DNA of 64,000 bases, taken from the NCBI RefSeq assembly GCF_001746365.1, contig NZ_MJAJ01000015.1, forward strand, positions 62,001-126,000, written 5' to 3'. Positions 25,459-34,143 of this stretch are shown in pieces. Origin of the DNA: Streptomyces sp. LUP30. Its GTDB lineage: Bacteria; Actinomycetota; Actinomycetes; Streptomycetales; Streptomycetaceae. Each line of letters starts with the position of its first letter. Within the stretch, counting starts at the first letter, position 1. Under the pieces are notes generated by a model that worked only from the letters and a program-made list of their open reading frames with translations, was not told where the DNA came from and did not search any database. The position numbers and the translations under genes are program-made.

Positions 25459-27684
25459 TCACCGGCACACGGCCAGTGCGTCCAGGGCCACCGCGCCCTG
25501 ACCCCGGGGCAGGACCACCAGCGGGTTGACGTCGAGCTCGGCCAGGTCGTCGCCGAGCTCCAGGGCCATGCGCTGCACCCGCAGGACGACCTCGACGAGC
25601 GCGTCGACGTCGGCCGGGGGGCGGCCTCGGACCCCGTCCAGCAGGGCCCTGCCGCGCAGTTCGGCCAGCATGTCGCGGGCCTGGTCCTCGCCGAAGGGCG
25701 GGACGCGCACGGCGGCGTCCCGCAGGACCTCCACCAGGACCCCGCCCAGCCCGACCGTGACCGTGGGCCCGAACAGGTCGTCGTGGGTGACGCCCACCAC
25801 CATCTCCACGCCCCGCTCGACCATCTGGCACACCAGGACGCCGTCCAGCGCGACGTCCTCGTAGCGGGCGATGTCGGTCAGCTCGCGGTAGGCGTCGCGG
25901 ACCTGGCTCGCCGAGGTCAGGCCGATCTTGACCAGCCCCAGTTCGGTCTTGTGGGCGATCTGCGCGCCGGACGCCTTCATCACCACCGGGTAGCCGACCA
26001 GCCCCGCCGCCCGCACGGCCGCCGCTGCGCTGGTCACCAGCTGTTCGCGCGGGACGCGGATGCCGTACGCCCGCAGCAGTTGCTTGGCCGCGTGCTCGCT
26101 CAGCTGCTGTCCCGGCCGCATCAGAAGCTGAGCCTTGCGGTAGGACGGGGACGGGGTGCGCGGGGCCTGGTCGAAGGGGGAGCGGTAACCGGTCACGAAA
26201 CGGTGGTGGTCGAGATGGGCCCGGACGGCCGAGATGCAGTTGGTCAGGGTGCGGAAGGTGGCCACCCGGGAGGAGCCCAGCAGCACCTCGCGGTAGGCGG
26301 GTTCCGTGCCCACCGGGGAGCCCCAGACCACGCACACCAGCTTGTCCGTCCGTTCCGCCGCGTCCACCAGGTCCTGCACCAGCCGGTCGCTGAGCGGAGG
26401 GAAGGGCCCGGTGACGGGACAGATCAGGACGCCCACCGCCGGGTCGTCGAGAATCGCGTCGATGATCTTCCGGCCGCGCCAGTCGCCCACCGGGTGGCCG
26501 CCGTTGTCGACCGGGTTGGCCACGTTCAGGTAGTCGGGGATCCACTGGTGCAGTTCGGCCTGTTTCGCGCTCGACAGGGCCGGCAGGTCCAGGCCCGCCG
26601 CCGTGGCCAGGTCGGCCGCGTGGGCGCCGGTGCCGCCCGAGATGGAGTAGATCACCACGCCGGTGGCCCGCGGCGGCCGCGCCCGCGCCAACAGGGTGGC
26701 GGTGTCCTGGAGTTCGTCCAGGCCGTCGACGCGGATCACGCCGTACTGCCGCATCGCCGCGTCGACGACCTCGTCCGCACCGGTCAGCTTGCCGGTGTGG
26801 GAGGCGGCGGTGCGGGCGCCGGCCTCGGTACGGCCCACCTTGACCGCGACCACCGGCACGCCGCGCCGGGCGGCCCGGTCGGCGGCCAGCAGGAAGGACC
26901 GGCCGTCCTTGAGGCCCTCGACGTAGCAGGCGATCGCACCGACCTCCGGGCGCTCGGCGAAGTAGGAGAGGAAGTCCGCGGTCTCCAGGTCGGCCTCGTT
27001 GCCGGTCGGCGCCCAGTGCGAGAGGCGCACGCCGAGCTCCTGCAGGGCGAAGACCGGGCGGCCCTGGTGACCGGACTGGGTGATCAGCGCGATCGCCGGT
27101 CCGGTGAGGTCGTCGCGGAACCGCTCGAAGGCGTTGAGGTTGGTGTTCGGGCCGAGCAGTCGTATGCCGGAACGTTCCACCGCCGCCGCCAGACGCTCCT
27201 GCGCGGCCGCGCCCTGCTCGCCGGTCTCCGCGAAACCGGAGGCGAAGACGACCGCGAACTTCACCTTCGTCTCGGCCAGCTGCTCGATCACCGGCAGTGG
27301 GTCGGAAACCAGCAGCACCGCCAGGTCGACCTGCTCGGGCAGGTCGGCGACGGACGCGGCGCAGGGCAGGCCGAACACGCTCGCGCGGGTGGGGTGCACG
27401 GGATGCAGCCGCGCCCCCACCCGCTCCGCCCAGCTCACCAGCTGTCGGGTGACGCCGGTGTTCGGGCGCCCCTCGGCGTCCGAGGCGCCGACGACCGCGA
27501 CGGACCCGGGCCGGAAGAACCGGTCCAGATCGGGGACGTCCGCGTACAGCGGGCGGCCGCTGACGTCGAGGTCGTCCGCCTGGGCCGGCCGGCCGTGCAC
27601 GGCCGGCCCGGGCTCTTCGCCGCACGCGATGACCCGGGCCCGGCGGGAGCCGGTGGTGAGGGTGCCGTGGGTTGATCCAAGCAT
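25459..27684 (-). CDS. ADP-forming acyl-CoA synthetase (acetate-CoA ligase type)
   Basis: 741 residues with fused domains: CoA-binding Rossmann domain (FFRPGSVAVVGASDAEGRPN, residues ~50), two succinyl-CoA synthetase-like flavodoxin domains, and an ATP-grasp domain at the C-terminus (LLRAYGIRVPREQLVTSA, then GYPVVMKASGAQIAHKTELG). It makes acyl-CoA from acid, CoA and ATP, or runs in reverse for ATP yield. It follows two tandem operators in a 129-bp gap and heads a two-gene operon with the hydratase. In this context an activating enzyme for the unknown acid is likely. Confidence 0.9.
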   Translation of the reverse strand: MLGSTHGTLTTGSRRARVIACGEEPGPAVHGRPAQADDLDVSGRPLYADVPDLDRFFRPGSVAVVGASDAEGRPNTGVTRQLVSWAERVGARLHPVHPTRASVFGLPCAASVADLPEQVDLAVLLVSDPLPVIEQLAETKVKFAVVFASGFAETGEQGAAAQERLAAAVERSGIRLLGPNTNLNAFERFRDDLTGPAIALITQSGHQGRPVFALQELGVRLSHWAPTGNEADLETADFLSYFAERPEVGAIACYVEGLKDGRSFLLAADRAARRGVPVVAVKVGRTEAGARTAASHTGKLTGADEVVDAAMRQYGVIRVDGLDELQDTATLLARARPPRATGVVIYSISGGTGAHAADLATAAGLDLPALSSAKQAELHQWIPDYLNVANPVDNGGHPVGDWRGRKIIDAILDDPAVGVLICPVTGPFPPLSDRLVQDLVDAAERTDKLVCVVWGSPVGTEPAYREVLLGSSRVATFRTLTNCISAVRAHLDHHRFVTGYRSPFDQAPRTPSPSYRKAQLLMRPGQQLSEHAAKQLLRAYGIRVPREQLVTSAAAAVRAAGLVGYPVVMKASGAQIAHKTELGLVKIGLTSASQVRDAYRELTDIARYEDVALDGVLVCQMVERGVEMVVGVTHDDLFGPTVTVGLGGVLVEVLRDAAVRVPPFGEDQARDMLAELRGRALLDGVRGRPPADVDALVEVVLRVQRMALELGDDLAELDVNPLVVLPRGQGAVALDALAVCR

Positions 27685-27731
27685 CGGTCCGCCCGCTCCC
27701 TGTGTGACTGCCGTGAGTGACCGTGGAGTAA

Positions 27732-27746
27732 CTGACGCTCTGTCAG
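27732..27746. promoter_or_regulatory. Putative TetR operator D1
   Basis: CTGACGCTCTGTCAG: 11 of 12 fixed positions. It lies 48 bp before the ADP-forming synthetase start. D1 and D2 are separated by 9 bp, GTTACATAG. Confidence 0.75.
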
Positions 27747-27755
27747 GTTACATAG

Positions 27756-27770
27756 CTGACGGTCCGTCAG
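27756..27770. promoter_or_regulatory. Putative TetR operator D2
   Basis: CTGACGGTCCGTCAG: perfect in the 12 fixed positions. On the minus strand the spacer to D1 reads CTATGTAAC, so a -10-like TATGTA lies between the two palindromes. Confidence 0.85.
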
Positions 27771-27813
27771 GAATGGTCGTGCACACAGAAAGGAGCGGAC
27801 CCGGGCCCGCCGC

Positions 27814-29316
27814 CTACAACGCGGCCAGCACCTCCGCCGCCACCCGCTCGCCCGAGCGCACCGCCCCGTCCATGAAGCCCATCCAGTGGACGGAGGTCTC
27901 CGTCCCGGCCCAGTGGATCCCGCCGACGGGCTCGCGCAGCGCCGGGCCGTACCGGGTCAGGACGCCGGGCGCGGCGATGGAGACCGGGCCGCCGCGGGTG
28001 TAGGCCTCGTTGTTCCAGCGTTGCAGGACGAAGGACGTGGGGGAGGCCGCTTTCGGGCCGAAGTACGTCACGTAGTCCTTGAGCACGGCCGCCCTGACCT
28101 CCGCCTCGCTCGCCGCGTCGTACGCCCGCGCCTCGTCGGCCTCGATGAAGCCCATCAGCGCGCCGTAGGAGCCGTCCGGCGGGGAGTTGTCGAAGGTGGA
28201 GCTGACCACGCCGGTGTCGCTGACGACCTGCCCGTTGAGGCCGTCGGCCCGCCAGAAAGGGGTGTCGTAGATCGCGACGGCCTTGCCGACGGATGCCATC
28301 GGCAGGCGCTGGGTGAGCTGGTCGCGGGCGGCGGGCAGCAGCGGGTCGTACGAGATGCGGGCCGCGAGCGGCGGGGGCACGGCGACCACGACCCGCTTGG
28401 CGGTGACGGTGACGCCGTCGGCCGTCACGACGTACTTCGCGCCGGAGCGGGCGATCGTGCGCACCGGGGCGTTCAGCACCACCCGGTCGCCGAGGGTGGC
28501 GGCGAGCTTGATCGGCACCTGCTGGGATCCGCCGACGAAGCGCTGCTCCTGCGCACCTCCCGCGGTCTCGGTGAGGCGTTCCAGGGTGCCGGGCGTCGAG
28601 TCGTTGCCGGCCGCGGCGATGTAGAAGAGCACGAAGAGCAGCGAGAGTTCGCGCGGCTCGGCCGAGAAGATCGAGGTGCAGGCCACGTCCAGGAGGAACT
28701 TGGCGGACGGGATCACGGCGTTGGCGCGCAACCAGGTCTCGAAGGTCTGCCGGTCCCACTCCTCGGCCTTCGCGGCGGTCCAGGGCGCGTCGACCGGGAC
28801 CGTCTTGGCCATGTCGTCCAGCGAGGCCTGGACGACCGCCGCGTTGGCGAGGCCGGCGGCGTCGACCGGCGGGACCGAGCCGAGCAGGCCGTCGGTGGCG
28901 TACGGGGTCTTCTTGCCGTCCTTGTAGAGCAGGTTCTTGCCGGTGTTGTAGGTGGGGAAGGTGGCGACGCCCAGGGAGTCGGCGAGCGCCTTGATGCGGT
29001 CCTGGGTGGGGCCGATGAACTCGCCGCCGCCCTCGGTGACCCCGCCGCCCGCCAGGGGCAGGTTGACGACCCGGCCGCCCACCCGGCCGCGGGCCTCCAG
29101 GACGGCGACCGTGCGGCCGGCGGCGACCAGGTCGCGTGCCGCGGTGAGACCGGCGAGGCCGGCGCCGACGATCGCGACGTCCACCTCCCGGGTGGCCGCG
29201 GCGGCCTGACCCGCGGCGGTCGCGCCGAGCGCGGTCGCGCCGGCGGCCACCGCGGCCGTGCGGCCGAGCAGGGAGCGGCGGGACATCCTGGGGGTGGGCT
29301 GTCTTTCACTTGCCAC
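27814..29316 (-). CDS. Flavin monoamine oxidase, twin-arginine exported
   Basis: 500 residues. A twin-arginine signal (RMSRRSLLGRTAAVAAGATA) is followed by an FAD Rossmann motif DVAIVGAGLAGLTAARDL and the Arg-rich GRVGGRVVN substrate loop. The C-terminal HWAGTETSVHWMGFMDGAV is the second FAD contact; the position of the covalent Cys seen in eukaryotic MAO is Trp-Met here, so FAD is probably non-covalent. Family reaction: amine oxidised to imine with H2O2. It follows an FMO gene in the same direction with a 174-bp gap. It has no operator, so regulon membership is not supported. Confidence 0.92.
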   Translation of the reverse strand: MASERQPTPRMSRRSLLGRTAAVAAGATALGATAAGQAAAATREVDVAIVGAGLAGLTAARDLVAAGRTVAVLEARGRVGGRVVNLPLAGGGVTEGGGEFIGPTQDRIKALADSLGVATFPTYNTGKNLLYKDGKKTPYATDGLLGSVPPVDAAGLANAAVVQASLDDMAKTVPVDAPWTAAKAEEWDRQTFETWLRANAVIPSAKFLLDVACTSIFSAEPRELSLLFVLFYIAAAGNDSTPGTLERLTETAGGAQEQRFVGGSQQVPIKLAATLGDRVVLNAPVRTIARSGAKYVVTADGVTVTAKRVVVAVPPPLAARISYDPLLPAARDQLTQRLPMASVGKAVAIYDTPFWRADGLNGQVVSDTGVVSSTFDNSPPDGSYGALMGFIEADEARAYDAASEAEVRAAVLKDYVTYFGPKAASPTSFVLQRWNNEAYTRGGPVSIAAPGVLTRYGPALREPVGGIHWAGTETSVHWMGFMDGAVRSGERVAAEVLAAL

Positions 29317-29490
29317 GTGCGTCCTCCGTCGGGCTTCGGGAGCGAGAGGTGGAGCCGAAAAGGTGAACAGGGCTCACATTCTGGCTCCGCGCACGGGCGC
29401 ACGACAACGCTCCCGGCACATCTGGCACAGATGTAACGGGCAGCGGAATCAAGGAAGTTACCGACAGTTACGGGTGTGGGCCGCCCAGGG

Positions 29491-30681
29491 TCACCGTCGG
29501 GCTCGGCGGACGGCCTTCGCTATCTTCTCCGCGTCGATCGACAGCTCGCGGAGCGTGCCGCTGATGGGGGTGGTGAAGCCGGTGAAGTAGAGGCCGGGGG
29601 CCTCCTTCGCGGTGCGGGCGCCGTGGGCGACAGGTCTGCCCCGTTCGTCGAGCACGCCGAGGTGGCCGACCAGGCCCTCCAGGGCGCGGACGTATCCGGT
29701 GGCCGCGACGACCGCGTCCGGGGAGATCCGGGACCCGTCGGCGAGCACGACCTTGCCGCCGTCCTCGAAGCCCTCCACGGCGGCCACGACCTCCACCCGG
29801 CCCTTGCGCACGGCGTCGATCAGACCGACGTCCTGCACCGGGATCGCACCCTGTCGGGCCCGGGTGTAGAGACCGGTGTCGGGGCGCGGCAGTCCATGTG
29901 CGGACAGGTCGGGGATGCTCGCCCTGGCCATCACCCGGCAGATCCGGTCGACGAGGGCGACGGGCAGGCGGCGCACCAGGATGCCGCTGTACTGGGCGGC
30001 CCAGCCGGCGGTCGAGCGGCGCACGATGTGCGGCACGGTGCGCACCGCGAGCCGCACCCGCCCGGCCCCGTGCTCCGCCAGGTCGACGGCGATCTCCGCG
30101 CCGGTGTTGCCGACGCCCACGACGAGGACGTCCCGCCCGGCGTAGGGCGCGCCGTCGCGGTAGGCCCCGGCGTGGGTCAGCTCACCGGCGAACTCCTCGC
30201 GGCCCGGCCAGTCCGGCAGGTACGGGGTGTGGTTGTAGCCGGTGGCGACGACGACCGCCGAGCCGACCAGCTCCCGGCCGCCCGTGGCGCGCAGCAGCCA
30301 CCCGGCGCCGTCGGCGGCGCGCTCGACGCGGGAGACCTCGACGCCGGTGACGATCTCCAGCTCGTGGACCTCGGCGTACTTCTCCAGGTACCGCACCACG
30401 TCGTCGCGGGCCGCCCAGCGCCCGAACCGGCGCGGCATCTTCAGCCCCGGCAGGGCGGACAGCCGCCGGGTGGTGTGCAGGTGCAGCCGGTCGTAGTGCC
30501 GCCGCCAGGACGCCCCGACCGCGTCGGCCCGCTCCACGACGACCGCGCGTATGCCCTGGGCACGCAGTGCGTACGCGGTGGCGAGGCCGCCGGGACCGCC
30601 GCCGATCACATAGACGGGCGGGTCGGCCGGGTTCGCGGTGGTGATCGCCTGGGCGGCCGGGCGCCGTGCGGAGTCTTCCAT
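29491..30681 (-). CDS. Flavin-containing monooxygenase (YUCCA-like)
   Basis: 396 residues from ATG 30681, where homology starts. FAD motif VYVIGGGPGGLATAYALRAQG, NADPH motif VLVVGVGNTGAEIAVDLAEHG and the FMO-type segment VVATGYNHTPYLPDWPG. The usual FMO fingerprint FxGxxxHxxxY reads EEFAGELTHAGAYRDG. Known relatives include plant-type indole-3-pyruvate monooxygenases and Baeyer-Villiger enzymes. A monoamine oxidase gene follows. No regulon palindrome lies upstream; a 267-bp gap separates it from DoxX. Confidence 0.88.
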   Translation of the reverse strand: MEDSARRPAAQAITTANPADPPVYVIGGGPGGLATAYALRAQGIRAVVVERADAVGASWRRHYDRLHLHTTRRLSALPGLKMPRRFGRWAARDDVVRYLEKYAEVHELEIVTGVEVSRVERAADGAGWLLRATGGRELVGSAVVVATGYNHTPYLPDWPGREEFAGELTHAGAYRDGAPYAGRDVLVVGVGNTGAEIAVDLAEHGAGRVRLAVRTVPHIVRRSTAGWAAQYSGILVRRLPVALVDRICRVMARASIPDLSAHGLPRPDTGLYTRARQGAIPVQDVGLIDAVRKGRVEVVAAVEGFEDGGKVVLADGSRISPDAVVAATGYVRALEGLVGHLGVLDERGRPVAHGARTAKEAPGLYFTGFTTPISGTLRELSIDAEKIAKAVRRARR

Positions 30682-30912
30682 GAGCGCGAGCGTAATCACG
30701 CATGCCGTTGATGGGTCTCGGTCAAGACCGGAATTGGTTGCGGATCGATCACGTGTGGGGGAGAGGCGGGCGGAACCGGTGACGTAGGCCACTTCGTCAT
30801 GGGGGACGTGTGAGGGGTGGGGTCGACAGGTGACGGCCGGGAGGGGGAGAGGGGGCCCGGGCGAACGGGCTGCGGCGGGCGGGCGGGGGCCGCCCACCGG
30901 GGACGCGCGGGG

Positions 30913-30948
30913 TTCCGGGAACCCCTGAACTGACGTACCGTCAGATTC
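30913..30948 (+). promoter_or_regulatory. Probable leaderless promoter with embedded operator
   Basis: The hexamer TACCGT (30936-30941) ends 7 bp before the DoxX ATG, the spacing of leaderless Streptomyces genes, with a possible weak -35 TTCCGG (30913-30918), spacer 17. No ribosome site precedes the ATG. The hexamer lies inside operator E, so a bound repressor would cover it. Confidence 0.55.
30930..30944. promoter_or_regulatory. Putative TetR operator E
   Basis: CTGACGTACCGTCAG: perfect in the 12 fixed positions. It ends 4 bp before the DoxX start codon and contains the probable -10 hexamer. Confidence 0.85.
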
Positions 30949-31395
30949 ATGGATGCGATCTGGCTCGACGGGGCCGAGTGGCTGGCGGTGCTGCGGATCG
31001 GACTCGGCCTGTGGTGGCTGGAGAGCTGGCGGCACAAGGACAAGAAGGCCTGGTCCGAGGGGGCCGGCATCGCCTGGGCGGCGGACGTCGCGGCGAAGCA
31101 CCGGTGGAACACGGTCCGTTCCGGTTTCGCCGTCGTGGTGCAGCCGCGCCCCCGCGCCATGTCCTACGTGGTGGTGTACGCGGAACTGGCGCTCGGACTC
31201 GGGCTGATCACCGGCTTCCTCACCCCGATCGCACTGGCCGGCGGCCTGCTCCTCAACCTCCTCTACCTGGTCCTCATGATCCACGACTGGGCCGAGCAGG
31301 GACAGAACTCGATGATGGCGCTGATCTCGGCGGTGGCGCTGGGCGGGATGGCCTGGCAGACGTGGTCCCTGGACAGCGCCCTGGGGTGGTTCTGA
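30949..31395 (+). CDS. DoxX-family membrane protein
   Basis: 148 residues with four predicted membrane segments (LAVLRIGLGLWWLESW, YVVVYAELALGLGLITGF, IALAGGLLLNLLYLVL, ALISAVALGGMAW). DoxX-like proteins are integral membrane subunits tied to thiosulfate or quinone oxidation and thiol stress; the reaction here is unknown. The ATG start is 4 bp from operator E and no ribosome site precedes it. It overlaps the DUF35 gene downstream by one base (TGATG), so the two are translated together, and I infer both serve the catabolic regulon. Confidence 0.85.
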   Translation: MDAIWLDGAEWLAVLRIGLGLWWLESWRHKDKKAWSEGAGIAWAADVAAKHRWNTVRSGFAVVVQPRPRAMSYVVVYAELALGLGLITGFLTPIALAGGLLLNLLYLVLMIHDWAEQGQNSMMALISAVALGGMAWQTWSLDSALGWF

Positions 31396-31838
31396 TGGGC
31401 GGCGCCCGGTACGACGTCCCGGAGGCCGACGCCTTCACCCGCACCTACTGGGACGCCGCCGCCGAGGGCCGGCTGCTGATCCGGCGCTGCGGAGCCTGCG
31501 CGCGGGCCCACCACTACCCCCGCGAGTTCTGCCCGCACTGCTGGAGTGAGGACGTGGTCTGGGAGGACGCGAGCGGCCTGGCCACCCTCTACACGTGGTC
31601 CGTCGTCCACCGCAACGACCTGCCGCCCTTCGGGGAGCGCACCCCCTACGTCGCGGCCGTGGTCGACCTGGCCGAGGGGCCGCGGATGTCGACCGAGCTG
31701 GTGGGGGAGGCCGAGCCGCGCATGGACATGGCGCTGACGGTCGCCTTCCGGGACGGGGTCCCGGTGTTCCGTGCGGTGGCCGCCGACCCGGCCCCGCTCG
31801 CCGCCCCGACCCCGCCCGCCCGGACGGGTGTTCAATGA
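31395..31838 (+). CDS. Zn-ribbon/OB-fold (DUF35) protein, thiolase partner
   Basis: 147 residues. A rubredoxin-like zinc ribbon, RRCGACARAHHYPREFCPHC with two CxxC pairs, is followed by an OB-fold (ATLYTWSVVHRNDLPPF, YVAAVVDLAEGPRMS). Known role: DUF35 proteins bind acyl-CoA and pair with thiolase-like enzymes, as in BbsA-BbsB, the ChsH2 tail with Ltp2, and archaeal HMG-CoA synthesis. The thiolase without such a gene next to it is at 35411, 3.6 kb away and under operator F; I infer those two as partners. Confidence 0.85.
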   Translation: MGGARYDVPEADAFTRTYWDAAAEGRLLIRRCGACARAHHYPREFCPHCWSEDVVWEDASGLATLYTWSVVHRNDLPPFGERTPYVAAVVDLAEGPRMSTELVGEAEPRMDMALTVAFRDGVPVFRAVAADPAPLAAPTPPARTGVQ

Positions 31839-31842
31839 TCGG

Positions 31843-32448
31843 ATGACCGATATCCGTGAGCCCTTCTCCGCACCCCACACGATTCCCGTGCTCGACGGCC
31901 ACGGCCTCAGGCTCCGCGCCTGGGACCCCGGGTCCGCGGCCGACGTGGAGGCATGGCTGCGCGGGCACCTCGACCCGGAGTTCAGGCGCTGGAACACGCC
32001 GCTGCGGACGATCGCCGACACCGCCGACGCCCGGGCCTCCCTGAAGAGCAAGAACGCGGACGCCGCCGCCGGGCACGCCCTGCCGTTCTGCGTCACGGAC
32101 ACGGCGGACGGCGCGATCCTCGGGCAGATCTCCGTCAACATGATCGACCGTGTGCTGAGCTTCGCCCGGGTCGGCTACTGGGTCCTGCCGGAGGCGCGCG
32201 GCCGGCACGTCGCCACCGGCGCCCTGCTGCTCGCGGCGCGCTGGACGTTCGCCGAAGTCGGCCTGCACCGCCTGGAGTTGGGTCACGCGCTCGGTCACGG
32301 CGCCTCCTGCCGGATCGCCGAGCGCTGCGGGTTCCGCTACGAGGGGACCCTGCGCGGGGCGATGTGGGAGTCGGACCGCCGGGACGCCTTCCGCGACGTC
32401 CATCTGCACGCCCGCCTGGCGACGGACCCGGAGCCGGAGTTCCCGTGA
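31843..32448 (+). CDS. GNAT-family N-acetyltransferase (RimJ-like)
   Basis: 201 residues from ATG 31843. GNAT fold of the RimJ/RimL Acetyltransf_3 class: LRAWDPGSAADVEAWLRGH, acetyl-CoA binding loop GYWVLPEARGRHVATGAL (V/I-x-P-x-x-R-G-x-x-x-G) and ASCRIAERCGFRYEGTLRG. Such proteins acetylate N-terminal amines of ribosomal proteins or antibiotics. It begins 4 bp after the DUF35 stop, so it could be co-transcribed, although its function has no link to CoA-thioester breakdown. Confidence 0.85.
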   Translation: MTDIREPFSAPHTIPVLDGHGLRLRAWDPGSAADVEAWLRGHLDPEFRRWNTPLRTIADTADARASLKSKNADAAAGHALPFCVTDTADGAILGQISVNMIDRVLSFARVGYWVLPEARGRHVATGALLLAARWTFAEVGLHRLELGHALGHGASCRIAERCGFRYEGTLRGAMWESDRRDAFRDVHLHARLATDPEPEFP

Positions 32449-32499
32449 GGGCACGGTAATCGGCAGGCGGTGCACGCACCCCGCAGGCGACGATGGGGC

Positions 32500-33456
32500 A
32501 TGCGCCCTGACAGCCCTGACAGCCCTGACAGCCCTCGCGGCCCCGGCAGCCCACACGGTGTGGACGGCCCCGGCAACTGGCACCTCACCCATGACCTCGA
32601 CGCGTTCCTGGACCGCGCCGGGGAGTTCCTGGCCTCCCGGCCGGCCCTGCACACGGTCCCGTTGACCGTCGTCGACAGCCTGCGGCGCAGGGGACCGCAC
32701 GTGTACGGCGAGGAGGACCCCGTCTTCGGCGTACTGGACGGGCCCGGGTCGGGCGGCGGGGTTCGCGGGGTGTTCTTCCGCACGCCTCCGCACGGGATCT
32801 ACCTCACGTCCCTGACGGAGGAGGAGGCCGACGCCCTCGCCGCGACACTGGCCGCCGCCGGCCACCGGTTCCCCGGCGTCTCCGCCGACCGCGACACCGC
32901 GGCCGCGTTCGCCCGGGCGTGGCAACGGCGGACGGGCTCCGAGTCCCGCGTGACGGTACGGCAACGCCTCTACCGGCTGGCGGAGTTGACACCGCCGGAG
33001 CCCGCCCCCGCGGGCCGCGCGCGGGTGGCATCCGCGGTCGATCGGGACCTGCTCGTCCGCTGGTACGGGGAGTTCTCGGCCCAGGTCGGCGCGCACCCCG
33101 TCCAGGACGGCGGAGCCTGGGCCGACTCCCGTATCGCCTACGGCGGGATCACCCTGTGGGAGACGCCCGACGGCGCCCCCGTCGCGATGGCCGGCGCCAC
33201 CCCGGAGGTGGCCGGCCAGATCAGGGTCGCGCCCGTCTACACCCCGGCCGAGCTGCGCGGCCGTGGCTACGCGGGCGCGGCCACGGCCGAGGTGAGCCGT
33301 GCGGCACGTGCCTCGGGCGCGGCGGAGGTCCTCCTCTTCACCGACCTGTCGAACCCGACGAGCAACGGCCTCTACCAACGGATCGGCTACCGCCCGGTGG
33401 CGGACTTCGCGGTGCACGAGTTCACAGGGCACCCGCGTGCCGCCGACCGGCCCTGA
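32500..33456 (+). CDS. GNAT-family N-acetyltransferase, two-domain
   Basis: 318 residues from ATG 32500. The C-terminal half has a clear GNAT core: RVAPVYTPAELRGRGYAGA for the acetyl-CoA loop, then TDLSNPTSNGLYQRIGYRPV. The N-terminal half (RSL-type domain, HLTHDLDAFLDRAGEFL) resembles a degenerate GNAT domain. The first residues include a PDS triplet repeated three times from a 9-bp DNA repeat. Substrate unknown. It ends 6 bp from a convergent PdxH-like gene. Confidence 0.82.
   Translation: MRPDSPDSPDSPRGPGSPHGVDGPGNWHLTHDLDAFLDRAGEFLASRPALHTVPLTVVDSLRRRGPHVYGEEDPVFGVLDGPGSGGGVRGVFFRTPPHGIYLTSLTEEEADALAATLAAAGHRFPGVSADRDTAAAFARAWQRRTGSESRVTVRQRLYRLAELTPPEPAPAGRARVASAVDRDLLVRWYGEFSAQVGAHPVQDGGAWADSRIAYGGITLWETPDGAPVAMAGATPEVAGQIRVAPVYTPAELRGRGYAGAATAEVSRAARASGAAEVLLFTDLSNPTSNGLYQRIGYRPVADFAVHEFTGHPRAADRP
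32506..32532. repeat. 9-bp tandem repeat in a GNAT 5' end
   Basis: CCTGACAGC occurs three times (32506, 32515, 32524), encoding Pro-Asp-Ser three times near the N-terminus. Variation in copy number would stay in frame. Confidence 0.8.
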
Positions 33457-33462
33457 AAGGGC

Positions 33463-34128
33463 TCAGGGCCACAGGAGGTCGGTGGTCCAGGAGCCGCCCG
33501 AGCGGTGGTAGCTCAGACGGGTGTGGCGGCGGGCGCCGTCGCCCTGGAAGAACTCCACCTCGTCCGGGCGCAGTCGGTACAGGGTCCAGGTGGGGGACTT
33601 CGCCGTCGGGTTCCGGCGGGCGTGCTCCCAGGCCGCCTCCGAGGCTTTCGCCAGCTCTTCCGGTGAGGCCAGGATCTCGCTCTGCCGGCCGGTCAGCGCG
33701 GCGGCCAGAGCGCCGGTCGAGCGGGCGTGCAGGTCGGCCTGCGCCTCCTCGGAGGGGGCGGACGCGACCGGACCCCGCACCCGGACCTGACGGCCGAGCA
33801 CGGGCCAGTAGAAGGTGAGCGCCGCGTAGGGGCGGGCGGCGAGCTGGCGGCCCTTGCGGCTGGTGGCGTGGGACGCGAAGGACCAGCCGTCCGCGTCCGC
33901 GCCGTGCAGCATCACGATCCGGGCGTCGGGCAGGCCGTCCTCGCCGACGGTGGAGAGGGTCGTGGTGTGCGGCTCCCGCTCGCCCGCCGCGACCGCCCGC
34001 GCGAACCACTCGGTGAAGAGGGACAGCGGTTCGGCGGGCGCCGACGCCGGGTCGAAGGGCGGCAGTTCCGTCACCTCCGGGTCCCACACCCGCAGCGTCC
34101 TCAGGAGTTCATGCAGATCCTTGGCCAT
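33463..34128 (-). CDS. pdxH: Pyridoxamine 5'-phosphate oxidase-family protein
   Basis: 221 residues, the family length. FMN and substrate blocks are recognisable: SLFTEWFARAVAAGEREPHT, FASHATSRKGRQLAA and ALTFYWPVLGRQVRVRGPV, with the C-terminal dimerisation segment PTWTLYRLRPDEVEFFQGD. Reaction of the family: pyridoxine or pyridoxamine 5'-phosphate plus O2 to pyridoxal 5'-phosphate. The usual SRLHDR motif near the end reads ARRHTRLSY, so the specificity may differ and the symbol is tentative. Monocistronic and convergent with the GNAT gene. Confidence 0.8.
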   Translation of the reverse strand: MAKDLHELLRTLRVWDPEVTELPPFDPASAPAEPLSLFTEWFARAVAAGEREPHTTTLSTVGEDGLPDARIVMLHGADADGWSFASHATSRKGRQLAARPYAALTFYWPVLGRQVRVRGPVASAPSEEAQADLHARSTGALAAALTGRQSEILASPEELAKASEAAWEHARRNPTAKSPTWTLYRLRPDEVEFFQGDGARRHTRLSYHRSGGSWTTDLLWP

Positions 34129-34143
34129 GCACCGAGTATCCGG

